Shown here piece by piece: positions 1 to 8,312 of a stretch of 64,000 bases of DNA. The position numbers and the translations under genes were made by a program. Source of the DNA: Caballeronia calidae (GTDB taxonomy: Bacteria > Pseudomonadota > Gammaproteobacteria > Burkholderiales > Burkholderiaceae); the NCBI RefSeq assembly GCF_900044055.2, contig NZ_FCOX02000016.1, forward strand, positions 62,001 to 126,000. Direction: 5' to 3'. How positions within the stretch are numbered: position 1 is the stretch's first letter; the number at the start of each line of letters is the position of its first letter. Under the pieces are notes generated by a model, which saw only the letters and a program-made list of their open reading frames with translations, ran no database searches and was not told the origin of the DNA.

Positions 1-1
1 C

Positions 2-472
2 GAACTGTCGATTCCGGAGAACGAGCCGGGCAGCTCGATCATGCCGGGCAAAGTCAATCCGACGCAATCCGAAGCCGTCACGATGCTCTGCTGCCAGGTC
101 TTCGGCAACGACGTCGCGGTGAACTTCGGCGGCGCGAGCGGCAACTTCGAGCTGAACGTCTTCCGGCCGATGATCGCGCATAACGTGCTGCAGTCGATCC
201 GCCTGCTCGCGGACGGTGCGCTGAGCTTCAACGACAACTGCGCGGTGGGTATCGAGCCGAACGAGAAGCGCATCGACAGCCTGCTCAACGAATCGCTGAT
301 GCTCGTGACGGCGCTGAATCCGCATATCGGCTATGACAAGGCCGCGCAGATCGCGAAGAAGGCGCACAAGGAAGGCACGACGCTGAAGGCATCGGCGCTG
401 GCGCTCGGTCATGTGACCGAGCAGCAGTTCGATGAGTGGGTCAAGCCGGGGGATATGGTCGGCAAGAAGTAA
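2..472 (+). CDS. fumC: Fumarate hydratase class II, 3' part (truncated by window edge)
   Basis: Only the C-terminal 156 residues are present; the reading frame is already open at base 2. The fumarase/aspartase superfamily signature [11 protein letters not shown] lies at the left edge, followed by the C-terminal helical domain. The enzyme interconverts fumarate and L-malate in the TCA cycle in the cytoplasm; class II is the iron-free, heat-stable homotetramer. The continuation [18 protein letters not shown] and the C-terminal part ending near GDMVGKK fit FumC rather than aspartase or argininosuccinate lyase. The start and most of the catalytic part lie outside the window. Confidence 0.95.
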   Translation, partial: ELSIPENEPGSSIMPGKVNPTQSEAVTMLCCQVFGNDVAVNFGGASGNFELNVFRPMIAHNVLQSIRLLADGALSFNDNCAVGIEPNEKRIDSLLNESLMLVTALNPHIGYDKAAQIAKKAHKEGTTLKASALALGHVTEQQFDEWVKPGDMVGKK

Positions 473-508
473 GCTTCATGCCGCTGTTCGGAATCCGGTT
501 CAACAGTC

Positions 509-533
509 GGGAGGTCTCACGCGGAGACCTCCC
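509..533. terminator. Perfect 10-bp hairpin at the vapC 3' end
   Basis: GGGAGGTCTC (509-518) pairs perfectly with GAGACCTCCC (524-533) around a 5-base loop. It covers the vapC stop codon and lies 36 bases after the fumC stop, so it sits between converging genes. Neither strand has a T run behind the stem, so it may act as an RNA-stabilising or Rho-assisted 3' hairpin rather than a classic intrinsic terminator. Confidence 0.5.
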
Positions 534-945
534 ACGGATTGATCACGCTGACGCCGCGGGGAGCGAAGTCGGCCACGTTCCGCGTGACGACCGTCATACC
601 GTGGACGAGAGCCGTGGCAGCGATATACGCGTCCCGTTCAGGACGCGGATCCGGAACATGCAACCTGGCGCAACGCTGCGCCACGCTTGAATCGAGCGGC
701 AAGGTCCGCTCCGCGAATTCAGGAACGACACGGGTGCGCATCCACGTGCGTAGTCGCTCCCCTTGTTCTGTGTCGCGCCGCTCGATGCGCAGGATGCCAA
801 GCTCGAGTTCGAATAGCGTCACCGCTGAGATGTAGAAACTCGCAGCGTCTTCGCCTGACAGCCAGCGCGTGACGTTCGCATCCGCTCTGCCGTCGCCTGC
901 CTTGCGTAGTTCGGAAATGACGTTGGTATCGAGCAGGAACATCAT
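517..945 (-). CDS. vapC: VapC-family PIN-domain toxin ribonuclease
   Basis: A 142-residue PIN-domain protein, the usual VapC/FitB size. The N-terminus MMFLLDTNVISELRK carries the first conserved acidic residue (D in LLDTN). Others are a mid-domain E in the FELELGI segment, the D of ERDAYIAATA and the D of TRNVADF, together making the Mg2+ site of PIN nucleases. Family members cut RNA, often initiator tRNA, and are held inactive by the partner antitoxin. Its ATG (943-945) overlaps the vapB stop by four bases (ATGA), implying translational coupling. A second ATG follows at once, so the start may be three bases later. The in-frame upstream extension is an overlap artefact of vapB. Confidence 0.9.
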   Translation of the reverse strand: MMFLLDTNVISELRKAGDGRADANVTRWLSGEDAASFYISAVTLFELELGILRIERRDTEQGERLRTWMRTRVVPEFAERTLPLDSSVAQRCARLHVPDPRPERDAYIAATALVHGMTVVTRNVADFAPRGVSVINPWEVSA

Positions 946-1196
946 TCGAAATCCGCCGCGCGAGGAAGCGCGCGTGAACGCGGAAACCCAAAGTCGGCAT
1001 CGGCGAGACCCGGCATGGAAAGCGCGTCGACGAGGTTTCGCTTTTGCCCCGCAAGGCGCTGATATTCCTCGATGCTCAACAGCACATGAGCCGGCCTGCC
1101 ACGGTCCGTGATGAACACCGGGCCGTCTTTGGTTGCCTTCTTTGCCCGAGTCACATCCTGATTCAGTTCGCGGCTGGATAACGTTGTGATGGTCAT
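942..1196 (-). CDS. vapB: VapB-type (Phd/YefM-like) antitoxin
   Basis: An 84-residue protein with a Phd/YefM fold N-terminus: MTITTLSSRELNQDVTRAKK, then GPVFITDRGRPAHVLLSIEEYQRL. That arrangement is the DNA-binding and dimerisation module of type II antitoxins. The C-terminal segment, including the GFPRSRALPRAADFE end, is expected to wrap the PIN toxin. It precedes vapC with a 4-base overlap, the standard antitoxin-first order. A GAAGGAG ribosome binding site lies 8-14 bases before the ATG and is part of the large upstream dyad. It could equally be named a prevent-host-death antitoxin paired with a VapC toxin. Confidence 0.9.
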   Translation of the reverse strand: MTITTLSSRELNQDVTRAKKATKDGPVFITDRGRPAHVLLSIEEYQRLAGQKRNLVDALSMPGLADADFGFPRSRALPRAADFE

Positions 1197-1203
1197 GATG
1201 CAA

Positions 1204-1243
1204 CTCCTTCTCTATGTAGTGATGTTGCTACATCGAGAAGGAG
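1204..1243 (-). promoter_or_regulatory. Candidate VapBC operator / leader dyad
   Basis: A 16-base left arm (1204-1219) and a 16-base right arm (1228-1243) are inverted repeats with one mismatch around an 8-base centre. It sits 8 bases upstream of vapB and contains its Shine-Dalgarno sequence. Type II TA complexes usually autorepress through such palindromes. In RNA, the same dyad could sequester the ribosome binding site. Confidence 0.7.
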
Positions 1244-1267
1244 TCTGCCAATTGGGTACGATTCCCT

Positions 1268-1789
1268 TCAGACCTTCCCCGCCGCCACTTCCTCCGGCTT
1301 CAGTTCGACGATCGCGTCCAACGCATCCTTCACATCCATCGCGTATTTGGCGAGGCGCTTCTCCTCGTCCGTCTCCGGCACGAAGGACGGCACGGGCGTC
1401 GGCTGGCCTTTTTCATCGACGGCGACGAACACCATCAGACAATCCGTCGTCTGCTGCAGCTCGCCGACTTTCGGATCGCCCGCGTGCACGGAAATGTGGA
1501 TGTGCATGCTGGTGCGCCCCGTCGTCACGACGCGCGCGCGCAATTCCACCAGATTGCCGACGAGAATCGGCCGCCGGAAGCGGATATTGCCGACGCTCAC
1601 CGTCACCGCGTAACGGCCGGACCACATCGCGGCGCACGCGTAGGCGGTTTCGTCGATCCACTTCATCAGCGCGCCGCCGTGCACCTTGCCGCCGAAGTTC
1701 ACCGAGGTCGGCTCGGCGAGAAAGCGGAAGGTGGTTTCGGCGCGGCTCTTCGGGACGGCAGGAATGGGGGATGGGGTCGGCGTATTCAT
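1268..1789 (-). CDS. Acyl-CoA thioesterase (hotdog fold, YciA/ACOT type)
   Basis: A 173-residue single hotdog-domain protein. The segment VNFGGKVHGGALMKWIDETAYACAA matches the acyl-CoA hydrolase pattern, with N-F-G-G-x-V-H-G-G leading into the central helix and its conserved Asp. It is expected to hydrolyse acyl-CoAs to free acid and CoA in the cytoplasm. A Thr/Pro-rich 20-residue N-terminus precedes the fold. It stands alone on the minus strand between vapBC and a small lipoprotein gene. Substrate chain length cannot be read from sequence. Confidence 0.88.
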   Translation of the reverse strand: MNTPTPSPIPAVPKSRAETTFRFLAEPTSVNFGGKVHGGALMKWIDETAYACAAMWSGRYAVTVSVGNIRFRRPILVGNLVELRARVVTTGRTSMHIHISVHAGDPKVGELQQTTDCLMVFVAVDEKGQPTPVPSFVPETDEEKRLAKYAMDVKDALDAIVELKPEEVAAGKV

Positions 1790-1843
1790 GATGGCGTCAT
1801 CGTTGGAGTCATGTGACGCCGATTATACGAAGCGAAAAAGGCA

Positions 1844-1987
1844 CTAGTCGTGAACGGTGATGCCCTGATCGATCGTGCCGTACATCGTGATGCTGCCGCC
1901 CCCGCCCGCCGATGAGGACGGCGCGCCCGCGCAGCCCGCACAGAGCAACAGCGCGCCGAGCACGCTCGCGATCAAAAGTCTGGACAT
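1844..1987 (-). CDS. Small lipoprotein, 47 residues, porin-like tail
   Basis: An ORF read directly from the complement: MSRLLIASVLGALLLCAGC, then AGAPSSSAGGGGS, then ITMYGTIDQGITVHD. The first 19 residues form a signal peptide ending in a lipobox (L-C-A-G-C). Cys19 would be lipidated and a Ser/Gly linker follows. The last 15 residues resemble the mature N-terminus of Burkholderia general porins (S-V-T-L-Y-G-V-I-D-A-G). That resemblance is inference. No function is known to me. It ends 54 bases upstream of the thioesterase start and may be co-transcribed with it. Confidence 0.72.
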   Translation of the reverse strand: MSRLLIASVLGALLLCAGCAGAPSSSAGGGGSITMYGTIDQGITVHD

Positions 1988-2121
1988 GCTGGTTCTCCCT
2001 GCTGCGTCGAATTGCCAGCGGCCATTCTAGCGCCGCGCCTCGTGCATCGACATTTCGGCGCGCGGTGAAACATCGGTTGCGGACTCGCGCTAGAGTGGAC
2101 AGCACGACGACTTCGCCCGAT

Positions 2122-2883
2122 ATGGATATCGCCATGAACTCCGCTTTCGACGACATCGATTCCCGCGCGCGCCATTTCCCCGGACTGTCGCGCATCGGCG
2201 CGCTGATCGCCGATCCGGGCCGCGCCGCGATGCTCTGGTCGCTGATGGACGGCACCGCGCGCCCCGCCGGCGAACTGACGATGATCGCGGGATTGTCGCC
2301 ATCGGCGGCGAGCGGGCATCTCGCGCGTCTCACCGAAGGCGGGCTGCTCGCGCTCGAAGTGAGCGGGCGGCATCGCTACTATCGCATCGCCACGCCCGAT
2401 ATCGCCGCGGCCATCGAAGCGCTCGCCAATCTCGCGCGGGCGAGCGCGCCGCAACGCGCGCCCGAGCGGCCGCCTTCCGCCGTGCCGGTCGAGATGCGCT
2501 TCGCGCGCACCTGCTACGACCATCTCGCGGGCGAGCTGGCCGTGCAGATCTTCGACCGGATGCTCACGCGCCACTGGCTCGCCCCCGCCGATGAACCCGC
2601 CCTGACGCATGGACCCGCCGCGCTCGACGCCACGCCGGAAGGCGCGCGGGCCTTCGCCGAACTCGGCATCGACCTGAAGGCGCAGCGCGCGCGGCGGCGG
2701 CGCTTCGCGTGCACGTGCATCGACTGGAGCGAGCGCCGCCCGCACCTGGGCGGCGCACTCGGCGCGGCGTTTCTCGAAGCCTGCGAATCGCGCGGCTGGA
2801 TCGAGCACACCGCGAAGCGCCGCGTATTGCGCGTGACGCCAGCGGGGCATCGGCATTTCGAAGGCTTCCTTTCCGCGCGATAA
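2122..2883 (+). CDS. ArsR-family winged-helix transcriptional regulator
   Basis: About 253 residues from ATG 2122; an ATG at 2134 is an alternative. A winged helix lies at residues ~25-95: DPGRAAMLWSLMDGTARPAGEL, then the recognition-helix region LSPSAASGHLARLTEGGLL and the wing ALEVSGRHRYYRIA. This is the ArsR/SmtB pattern. The long C-terminal half has several cysteines (ARTCYDHLAGELA, FACTCIDWSERRPHLGGALG). The CIDWSERRPHLGGALG block is typical of larger ArsR-like regulators that respond to stress or ligands rather than metals. No target gene is adjacent in a clear operon. Confidence 0.85.
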   Translation: MDIAMNSAFDDIDSRARHFPGLSRIGALIADPGRAAMLWSLMDGTARPAGELTMIAGLSPSAASGHLARLTEGGLLALEVSGRHRYYRIATPDIAAAIEALANLARASAPQRAPERPPSAVPVEMRFARTCYDHLAGELAVQIFDRMLTRHWLAPADEPALTHGPAALDATPEGARAFAELGIDLKAQRARRRRFACTCIDWSERRPHLGGALGAAFLEACESRGWIEHTAKRRVLRVTPAGHRHFEGFLSAR

Positions 2884-3018
2884 AGCTTTGTTACGCGCAC
2901 CTGTGCGCGGTTACAAACGGCATCGTACGGATACACGCGCGGGCGATACATTGATCCGACAGGCCTCGCGAACCGACAGCGTCGGGCAGGCGCGCGCGCG
3001 GCCGCCGGAGAACACAAA

Positions 3019-5256
3019 ATGAAAACCAGGACCATCGCCGCCGCGACCTTGTGCGCGTGCGCGCTTTCAGCGACATCGGGGATGACGGCGCTCGCGCAGA
3101 CGGCGCCCGCCGTGACGGCGCCAGCGGAGCAAGTCGATCCGCCCGGGCGCATCGCGCGGCTGAACTACATGGCGGGCACCGTGACGACGGAGCCGGCGGG
3201 CGCATCCGACTGGTCCTACGCGCAGATCAACCGCCCGCTCACGACCGGGGATCAGCTCTGGAACGACGAGAACGCGCGCTCGGAACTGCATATCGGCTCG
3301 ACCGCGGTCCGGCTCGGCCCGAAGACGGCGCTCTCGATTCTCGCGCTCGACGACGACACCGCGCAGCTCAAGGTTTCGCAGGGCACGCTGTCGACGCACG
3401 TGCGCGATCTGCCGCCCGGCGCGAGCTACGAAATCGACACGCCCAACGCCGCGCTCGCGCTCACGACGCCCGGCGATGTGCGCGTGGACGTCGCCCCCGA
3501 CGGCCGCGCGACCACGGTCACGGTGCGCAGCGGCGGCGTCACCGCGTATGGCGACGGCGGCTCGGTGCAGCTCGCGGGCGGCCAGCAGATGACCTTCGAG
3601 GGCACGAGCCTCCAGCAGGCATCGGCGGACGCGGCACCCGCGCCGGACGCGTTCGACCAATGGGCCGCGAGCCGCGACGCATCCGAGGACCGCTCGATCT
3701 CCGCTCGCTATGTGTCGCGCGACGTTCCCGGCTATCAGGATCTCGATGCCAACGGCACGTGGCGCTCCGATCCGTCGTACGGGCCGGTGTGGGTGCCGAA
3801 TTCCGTCTCCGCCGACTGGGCGCCGTATCGACAAGGCCATTGGGCCTGGCAGGACCCGTGGGGCTGGACGTGGATCGACGACGCGCCGTGGGGCTTCGCG
3901 CCCTATCACTACGGCCGCTGGGCATACGTGGGATCGCAGTGGGCGTGGGTGCCCGGACCGATGGCCGTGAGCGCGCCGCCTGCCTATGCGCCGGCGCTCG
4001 TCGCGTTCGTCGGCGATGGCGGCAGCCCGGTCGGATGGAACGTCGCGCTGACCGTCGGGGGCATCGCGGCGGCGGGCGTCGCGTGGTTCCCGCTCGGGCC
4101 GCGCGAGGCGTGGCGTCCTCATCGCGATGGATGGAGCCCGCGCTACTACGAGCGCGTGAACCGCAATGTCTACGTGAACAACACGTACATCAACTATCGC
4201 GCGCCGCATGCGCTGACCGCCGTGCCCGCGAACACGTTCGTGCATGGTCGGCCGGTCGGACGCGAGCCGTATGCGGTCGATCCGTCGCGCTGGCGCAATC
4301 CGCGCTTCTTCGCGGGCGCGCCGGGTATCGCACCGACGCGCAACAGCTTCGCGCCCGGGACACGGCGCGCGGATTACCGGCCGCCGCAGGGCGGCTTCGG
4401 GCGGCCCGTCGTGGCGACGCGTGCGCCGGTCGCGCCGCCGGCTTTTCATGACCGGTTCGCGCAGCCGGATCGTGATGGGCGTCGACCGGGCGCGCGCTTC
4501 GACGATGTGCATCTGGTCGCGACGCATGGACCCGCGCGGTCGGTGGTCGCGGGCGGCGCCCCGCAACGGCCGGGTTTCGCCGCCACGACGCCAGGCGCCG
4601 GTCAGCCGATGCAGCCAATGCAACCGCACGGCAACGGCGTGCCACGTCCGCCGCAAACGGCGCAATTCGGTGGCGATCCAAGCTTCCCGCACGGCGATGC
4701 ATCGCATGGGCGCGACGCCGCGAACGGGCCGCGCATCCCGATGCATCAAACGCCGGCGCCGATGGCACCGCACACGCAGCAAGCCGTCAACGCGCCGCAT
4801 GTCGAGCACGGCGCGCCGACTCCCCAGACGCAGGCGCCCGCGCAGCCCCACGCGCCGATGGCGGTGCAGCCACAACCGGACCGCGCGCCTCGCCCGGAAC
4901 ATGGCCCGCAAAACATGCCGATGCAGCCCGCGTTCGCACAGCATGCCCCGCCCGCGCCGCAAGCACATCGACCGCCACCCGAGGCCTACCGTCAGTCGCG
5001 CGTCGAACAACCGCGCGCGCCGATGATGCCCGCGCCGCAACCGCGTCACGAGATGCCGCAACCGCGACCGCAGCATGAAGCGCAGCGGCCGCAGTTCCAT
5101 CCCGAGCCGCCGCGCCAGCCGATGCATCAGGAAGCGCGTCAGGCGCCGCCGCAGATGCCACATCAGGAGCCGCGTCAGCAGTCACAGCAGCCATCGCAGC
5201 AGCCGCAGGCGCAACAGCCGCAGCACGGCGGCGGCAACGAGCGTCATCGCGGCTAA
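3019..5256 (+). CDS. Secreted FecR-domain / DUF6600 protein with Pro-Gln-His-rich tail
   Basis: 745 residues. A Sec signal peptide (residues 1-27, ending A-L-A-Q) is followed by a FecR-like beta domain (~45-195). Next is a tryptophan-rich DUF6600 region (~235-330) with repeated W-containing turns such as GVWVPN-, GHWAWQDPWGWTWID- and GRWAYVGSQWAWVPG-like units. A hydrophobic Gly/Ala stretch follows, then a ~300-residue low-complexity tail rich in Pro, Gln, His and Met ending HGGGNERHRG. No transmembrane anchor or TonB box is obvious. In FecR proper this fold is a periplasmic sigma regulator, but there is no sigma factor gene nearby. Family members are known mostly as uncharacterised. Start at 3019 gives an intact signal peptide. 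Confidence 0.88.
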   Translation: MKTRTIAAATLCACALSATSGMTALAQTAPAVTAPAEQVDPPGRIARLNYMAGTVTTEPAGASDWSYAQINRPLTTGDQLWNDENARSELHIGSTAVRLGPKTALSILALDDDTAQLKVSQGTLSTHVRDLPPGASYEIDTPNAALALTTPGDVRVDVAPDGRATTVTVRSGGVTAYGDGGSVQLAGGQQMTFEGTSLQQASADAAPAPDAFDQWAASRDASEDRSISARYVSRDVPGYQDLDANGTWRSDPSYGPVWVPNSVSADWAPYRQGHWAWQDPWGWTWIDDAPWGFAPYHYGRWAYVGSQWAWVPGPMAVSAPPAYAPALVAFVGDGGSPVGWNVALTVGGIAAAGVAWFPLGPREAWRPHRDGWSPRYYERVNRNVYVNNTYINYRAPHALTAVPANTFVHGRPVGREPYAVDPSRWRNPRFFAGAPGIAPTRNSFAPGTRRADYRPPQGGFGRPVVATRAPVAPPAFHDRFAQPDRDGRRPGARFDDVHLVATHGPARSVVAGGAPQRPGFAATTPGAGQPMQPMQPHGNGVPRPPQTAQFGGDPSFPHGDASHGRDAANGPRIPMHQTPAPMAPHTQQAVNAPHVEHGAPTPQTQAPAQPHAPMAVQPQPDRAPRPEHGPQNMPMQPAFAQHAPPAPQAHRPPPEAYRQSRVEQPRAPMMPAPQPRHEMPQPRPQHEAQRPQFHPEPPRQPMHQEARQAPPQMPHQEPRQQSQQPSQQPQAQQPQHGGGNERHRG

Positions 5257-5268
5257 GCCGTAAACGCA

Positions 5269-5295
5269 AAACGCGCGGCCCGAAGCCGCGCGTTT
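5269..5295. terminator. Bidirectional intrinsic terminator between the DUF6600 gene and thyA
   Basis: AAACGCGCGG (5269-5278) and CCGCGCGTTT (5286-5295) form a perfect 10-bp stem with a 7-base loop between two converging genes. A/T tracts at both stem ends allow use from either strand. Confidence 0.8.
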
Positions 5296-5318
5296 GCGTG
5301 TGTAGCGGAACGATCGAC

Positions 5319-6290
5319 TTACACCGCCATCGGCGCGGTGAGCGGCTCGTGATGCTTGTACCCTTCCAGCGCGAAATCCTTCGGCTCGATCTTCTCCAGC
5401 CATTCCGGCTCGTAGCGCTTCGTGACCGCGTAATCGGGCACGCGATCCGAAATGATGAGCTGCGGCGACGGCAACGGCTCGCGCTTCAACTGCTCGTGCA
5501 GCATGTCGAGCTGATTCTCGTAGATGTGCGCATCGCCGATGAAGTACGTGAACCAGCGCGGCTTATACCCCGTCAACCGGCCGACGAGATGCAGGAGCGC
5601 CGCGCCTTCGGTCAGATTGAACGGCGTGCCGAGCCCGACGTCGTTGCTGCGGATATACAGACATAGCGAGATTTCTCGCGTCGCCGCATTCGGGATGAAC
5701 TGATACAGCAGATGACATGCGGGCAGCGCGATTTCGTCGAGCTTCGCCGGATTCCATGCATGAAACAGAATGCGACGGTCGGTGGGACGCTCGATGATCG
5801 TGTCGAGGCACTGCCGCAACTGATCGATCGCCTTGTAGAGCAGCACCTGCTCCCGCCCGTTCTCGACGAAACTCGTCACGAGCTGATAGCCGCGATTGGT
5901 GGCGTCGGCGATCTGATCGCCCGCGCAGGCGTCGACCAGCTTGTACGCGGGCCACTTGCGCCACTGCACGCCGTAGACGTCGCCGAGATCGTCCGGTCCC
6001 TGCCGGTAGGGATTTTCGAGCCACTGCGGGTTTTCGTTCGCGTTCGCGTCCCAGACCTTGCAGCCGAGCGCGCGGAAGTCCGCCGCGCTCTTCGACGCGC
6101 GCAGAAAGCCGACCAGCTCGCCGATCGCGGATTTGAACGCGAGCTTCTTCGTCGTCACCGCCGGAAAGCCTTGCTGCAAGTCGAAGCGCAGCATGGCGCC
6201 TGGAATGCTGATCGTGCGGATGCCCGTGCGGTTTTCCTGCCACGTGCCGGTATCGAGAATCGTCTGGACGAGCTCGAGATACTGTTTCAT
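5319..6290 (-). CDS. thyA: Thymidylate synthase
   Basis: 323 residues from ATG 6290 ([15 protein letters not shown]). It converts dUMP to dTMP using methylenetetrahydrofolate, which becomes dihydrofolate. The motifs are clear: the folate/phosphate-binding [20 protein letters not shown], the catalytic Cys in [10 protein letters not shown], and the dUMP-binding [12 protein letters not shown]. At 323 residues it is longer than the 264-residue E. coli enzyme, as in the longer bacterial subgroup with an internal insertion. The C-terminus LTAPMAV ends with hydrophobic residues as expected for the closing tail. folA, which recycles the product, lies 2.5 kb away. The in-frame extension upstream to 6905 runs antisense to the neighbouring gene and is not real. 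Confidence 0.97.
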   Translation of the reverse strand: MKQYLELVQTILDTGTWQENRTGIRTISIPGAMLRFDLQQGFPAVTTKKLAFKSAIGELVGFLRASKSAADFRALGCKVWDANANENPQWLENPYRQGPDDLGDVYGVQWRKWPAYKLVDACAGDQIADATNRGYQLVTSFVENGREQVLLYKAIDQLRQCLDTIIERPTDRRILFHAWNPAKLDEIALPACHLLYQFIPNAATREISLCLYIRSNDVGLGTPFNLTEGAALLHLVGRLTGYKPRWFTYFIGDAHIYENQLDMLHEQLKREPLPSPQLIISDRVPDYAVTKRYEPEWLEKIEPKDFALEGYKHHEPLTAPMAV

Positions 6291-6389
6291 TCGATGTTCC
6301 CTGGGGTTTGCCGCGCGCCCTCGCGAACGGAAGGCGTAAAGAGAGATTTTACCAAGCGCCGGGAGCCGGCGCTCTAGTGCCGAGGCACG

Positions 6390-6415
6390 AAAAAACGGGC
6401 GCCCGAAGCGCCCGT
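6390..6415 (-). terminator. Intrinsic terminator of the VpsR-like regulator gene
   Basis: ACGGGCGC (6395-6402) pairs with GCGCCCGT (6408-6415) around CCGAA. On the minus strand a run of six T (6390-6395) follows the stem, 25 bases after the regulator stop codon. Confidence 0.85.
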
Positions 6416-6439
6416 CCGTGAATTCCGACGACCTCGCGG

Positions 6440-7819
6440 TCAGCCGCGCGTGGCGTGCTCCGACGGCGCATCGACCTCGATGTGACGCATGCCGTGCGCC
6501 GAGAGCAGGCGATACAGCGTCACGCGCGAGATGCCCAGCTCGTGCGCCGCGTCGCCGAGGCGTCCGCGATGGCGCAGCAGCGCGAGTTCGATCGCCTGCC
6601 GCTCCGCCGCCTCGCGCGCCTGCGCGAGCGAAACCGGCGCGACTTCGACATACTCGCCGAGTTCGAGATCGCGCGCGGTGATCTGACGCCCTTCCGACAT
6701 CACGATCGCGCGCCGCACGCGGTTGATGAGTTCGCGGACGTTGCCCGGCCAGCCGTAGTTGTGGATCGCGGCGATCGCGTCGGGCGAAAAACCACGCAGA
6801 CGCCGGCTCGCGTCCTTCTTGAAACGGTCGAGCATGTGCTTCGCGAGCAGCTCGATGTCCTTGCCGCGCGCGCGCAGCGGCGGCTCGTCGATCTGCAGCA
6901 CGCACAGGCGGTGATACAGGTCGGCGCGAAAGCGCCCTTCGATCATCGCGGTCTGCATGTCGACGTGGGTCGCGGAGATGATGCGCACGTCCACCGGCGT
7001 CGAGCCGTGGCCGCCGAGGCGCTCCACCTTGCGTTCCTGCAGGAAGCGCAGCAGGCTCGCCTGGCTTTCGAGCGGCAGGTCGCCGATTTCATCGAGGAAC
7101 AGCGTGCCGCCGTTGGCCGCTTCGACCCGGCCGATCTTGCGCTGGTTCGCGCCCGTGAACGCGCCGCGTTCGTAGCCGAAGAGCTCGGATTGCAGCAGAT
7201 GCGCGGGAATCGCCCCGCAGTTGATCGCGACGAACGGCTGATCCCGGCGCGCCGATCGCTCGTGAATGGCGACCGCCGTCAGTTCCTTGCCGGTGCCCGA
7301 TTCGCCTGAGATGAACACGGGCGCGTCAGTCATTGCGACCTTCCGGATCGAGCGGAACAGCGCGAGCATCGCGTCGCACGAGCCGACCATTTCGCCCTCG
7401 GCGCGGCCTTCGACGCGCGCATCATTCGAAGCGGCGTCGTGCAGCGCGACCATGCCATACGCATGACCGACGGAATCGACGATGCGGTCGTTCGACGTCG
7501 GCAGCGTCACGTAATCGAAACAATAATCGCGGATCAGCCGCCGCACGGCGGCATCCTCCAACTGGCCCGCAACGGTGGTCGCGACCCAGCCCACATTCGT
7601 CATAGTCAGCGACGATTCGAACGCCGCCAGTTCATGGGATTCGAAATGACTCGACAGATCCAGCAGACCGCCCGTCGCCAGATCGTTCCGCAATGCCTTG
7701 CGTGTATCGCGCGCGTTCGCGACGATTTCGATGTGCCAGCCGCGTTCCTCGAATCGCGCGCACAGCGTCTCGCTTGGATCGCGAGTCACATAGATGAGTT
7801 GCCGCCGAGCGACGTCCAT
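6440..7819 (-). CDS. Sigma-54-dependent transcriptional activator, VpsR type
   Basis: 459 residues. The N-terminal ~130 residues ([20 protein letters not shown]...) form a receiver-like domain resembling VpsR rather than a canonical phospho-receiver. The AAA+ domain has Walker A GESGTGKE (~172-179), the sigma-54 contact loop GAFTGA (219-224) and Walker [12 protein letters not shown] (~237-247). A Fis-type helix-turn-helix closes the protein ([20 protein letters not shown], ~415-445). Relatives such as VpsR and BerB activate exopolysaccharide and biofilm genes, several in response to cyclic di-GMP. Binding of that ligand here is inference. A 957-base gene-free block with candidate dyads and a sigma-54-like promoter lies upstream. 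Confidence 0.92.
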   Translation of the reverse strand: MDVARRQLIYVTRDPSETLCARFEERGWHIEIVANARDTRKALRNDLATGGLLDLSSHFESHELAAFESSLTMTNVGWVATTVAGQLEDAAVRRLIRDYCFDYVTLPTSNDRIVDSVGHAYGMVALHDAASNDARVEGRAEGEMVGSCDAMLALFRSIRKVAMTDAPVFISGESGTGKELTAVAIHERSARRDQPFVAINCGAIPAHLLQSELFGYERGAFTGANQRKIGRVEAANGGTLFLDEIGDLPLESQASLLRFLQERKVERLGGHGSTPVDVRIISATHVDMQTAMIEGRFRADLYHRLCVLQIDEPPLRARGKDIELLAKHMLDRFKKDASRRLRGFSPDAIAAIHNYGWPGNVRELINRVRRAIVMSEGRQITARDLELGEYVEVAPVSLAQAREAAERQAIELALLRHRGRLGDAAHELGISRVTLYRLLSAHGMRHIEVDAPSEHATRG

Positions 7820-7899
7820 TATTCAGATCCTTTGTTCAACATTCGTTGAAAAGGTCACGTAGTTCAGGCTCGCGACATCGCAGACTTCGTTGCCCTTGC

Positions 7900-7917
7900 A
7901 CGTTTCTCTGGAAACGT
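7900..7917. promoter_or_regulatory. Perfect dyad ACGTTTC-N4-GAAACGT
   Basis: ACGTTTC (7900-7906) and GAAACGT (7911-7917) form an 18-bp palindromic site about 80-100 bases upstream of the VpsR-like gene start. Its GTTTC...GAAAC core recurs at 8206-8221, suggesting a shared regulator, possibly the enhancer-binding protein itself. Confidence 0.4.
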
Positions 7918-8205
7918 CTGCACAGGGACTTGCCATTCGATACGTTGCCCCCGGAACACGGCGCGACCGAACCTGCACCGTCCACGAAACCCTTTATGTC
8001 TGATTCTGTGCCGTTTTTGAGAGACTACTATAACCCAAGAAACCCCGGAAACATATATCGCAAGAGTCGCCAGATTAGCCACAAAACCTTGATGGGACGG
8101 GCCTGGCGAGAATTTCTCACACGAATATCACTGTCTTTACGCACATTTTAATAAGACAAAAGCTTATACCGATTTGGCGAGAACTTCATGTTTTTCTGCC
8201 GTCAT

Positions 8206-8221
8206 GTTTCAGAGGTGAAAC
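8206..8221. promoter_or_regulatory. Perfect dyad GTTTCA-N4-TGAAAC
   Basis: GTTTCA (8206-8211) and TGAAAC (8216-8221) form a perfect dyad. Its centre lies about 110 bases upstream of the start expected from the sigma-54-like promoter at 8297-8312. That is the usual distance of an enhancer-binding-protein site. Confidence 0.4.
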
Positions 8222-8296
8222 GTTTTCCGGCAAAGTTTCGGCACGCGCTTACGTCTGATTATGGCGATTCGTTGTGCGGCAACGGTTCCCGGTAGT

Positions 8297-8312
8297 TGGC
8301 ACAGTATTCGCT
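8297..8312 (+). promoter_or_regulatory. Candidate sigma-54 (-24/-12) promoter
   Basis: TGGCACA-GTAT-TCGCT matches the -24/-12 consensus TGGCAC(A/G)-N4-TTGC(A/T) with one mismatch in the -12 element. GG and GC are separated by the required 10 bases. It points right, into the gene-free block towards folA, and sits beside a sigma-54 activator gene. Confidence 0.45.

Noticed and set aside
2122..2883. Start of the ArsR-like gene at 1912
   Set aside because: The extra 70 residues overlap the small lipoprotein gene antisense and are basic random-looking sequence; the HTH fits a start at 2122 or 2134.
5319..6905. 528-residue frame continuing upstream of thyA
   Set aside because: The part beyond 6290 overlaps the regulator gene in another frame and lacks homology; ThyA starts at 6290.
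7864..8082. 72-residue frame on the complement upstream of the VpsR-like gene
   Set aside because: Basic low-complexity sequence with no start signals; it overlaps the regulatory dyad at 7900-7917.
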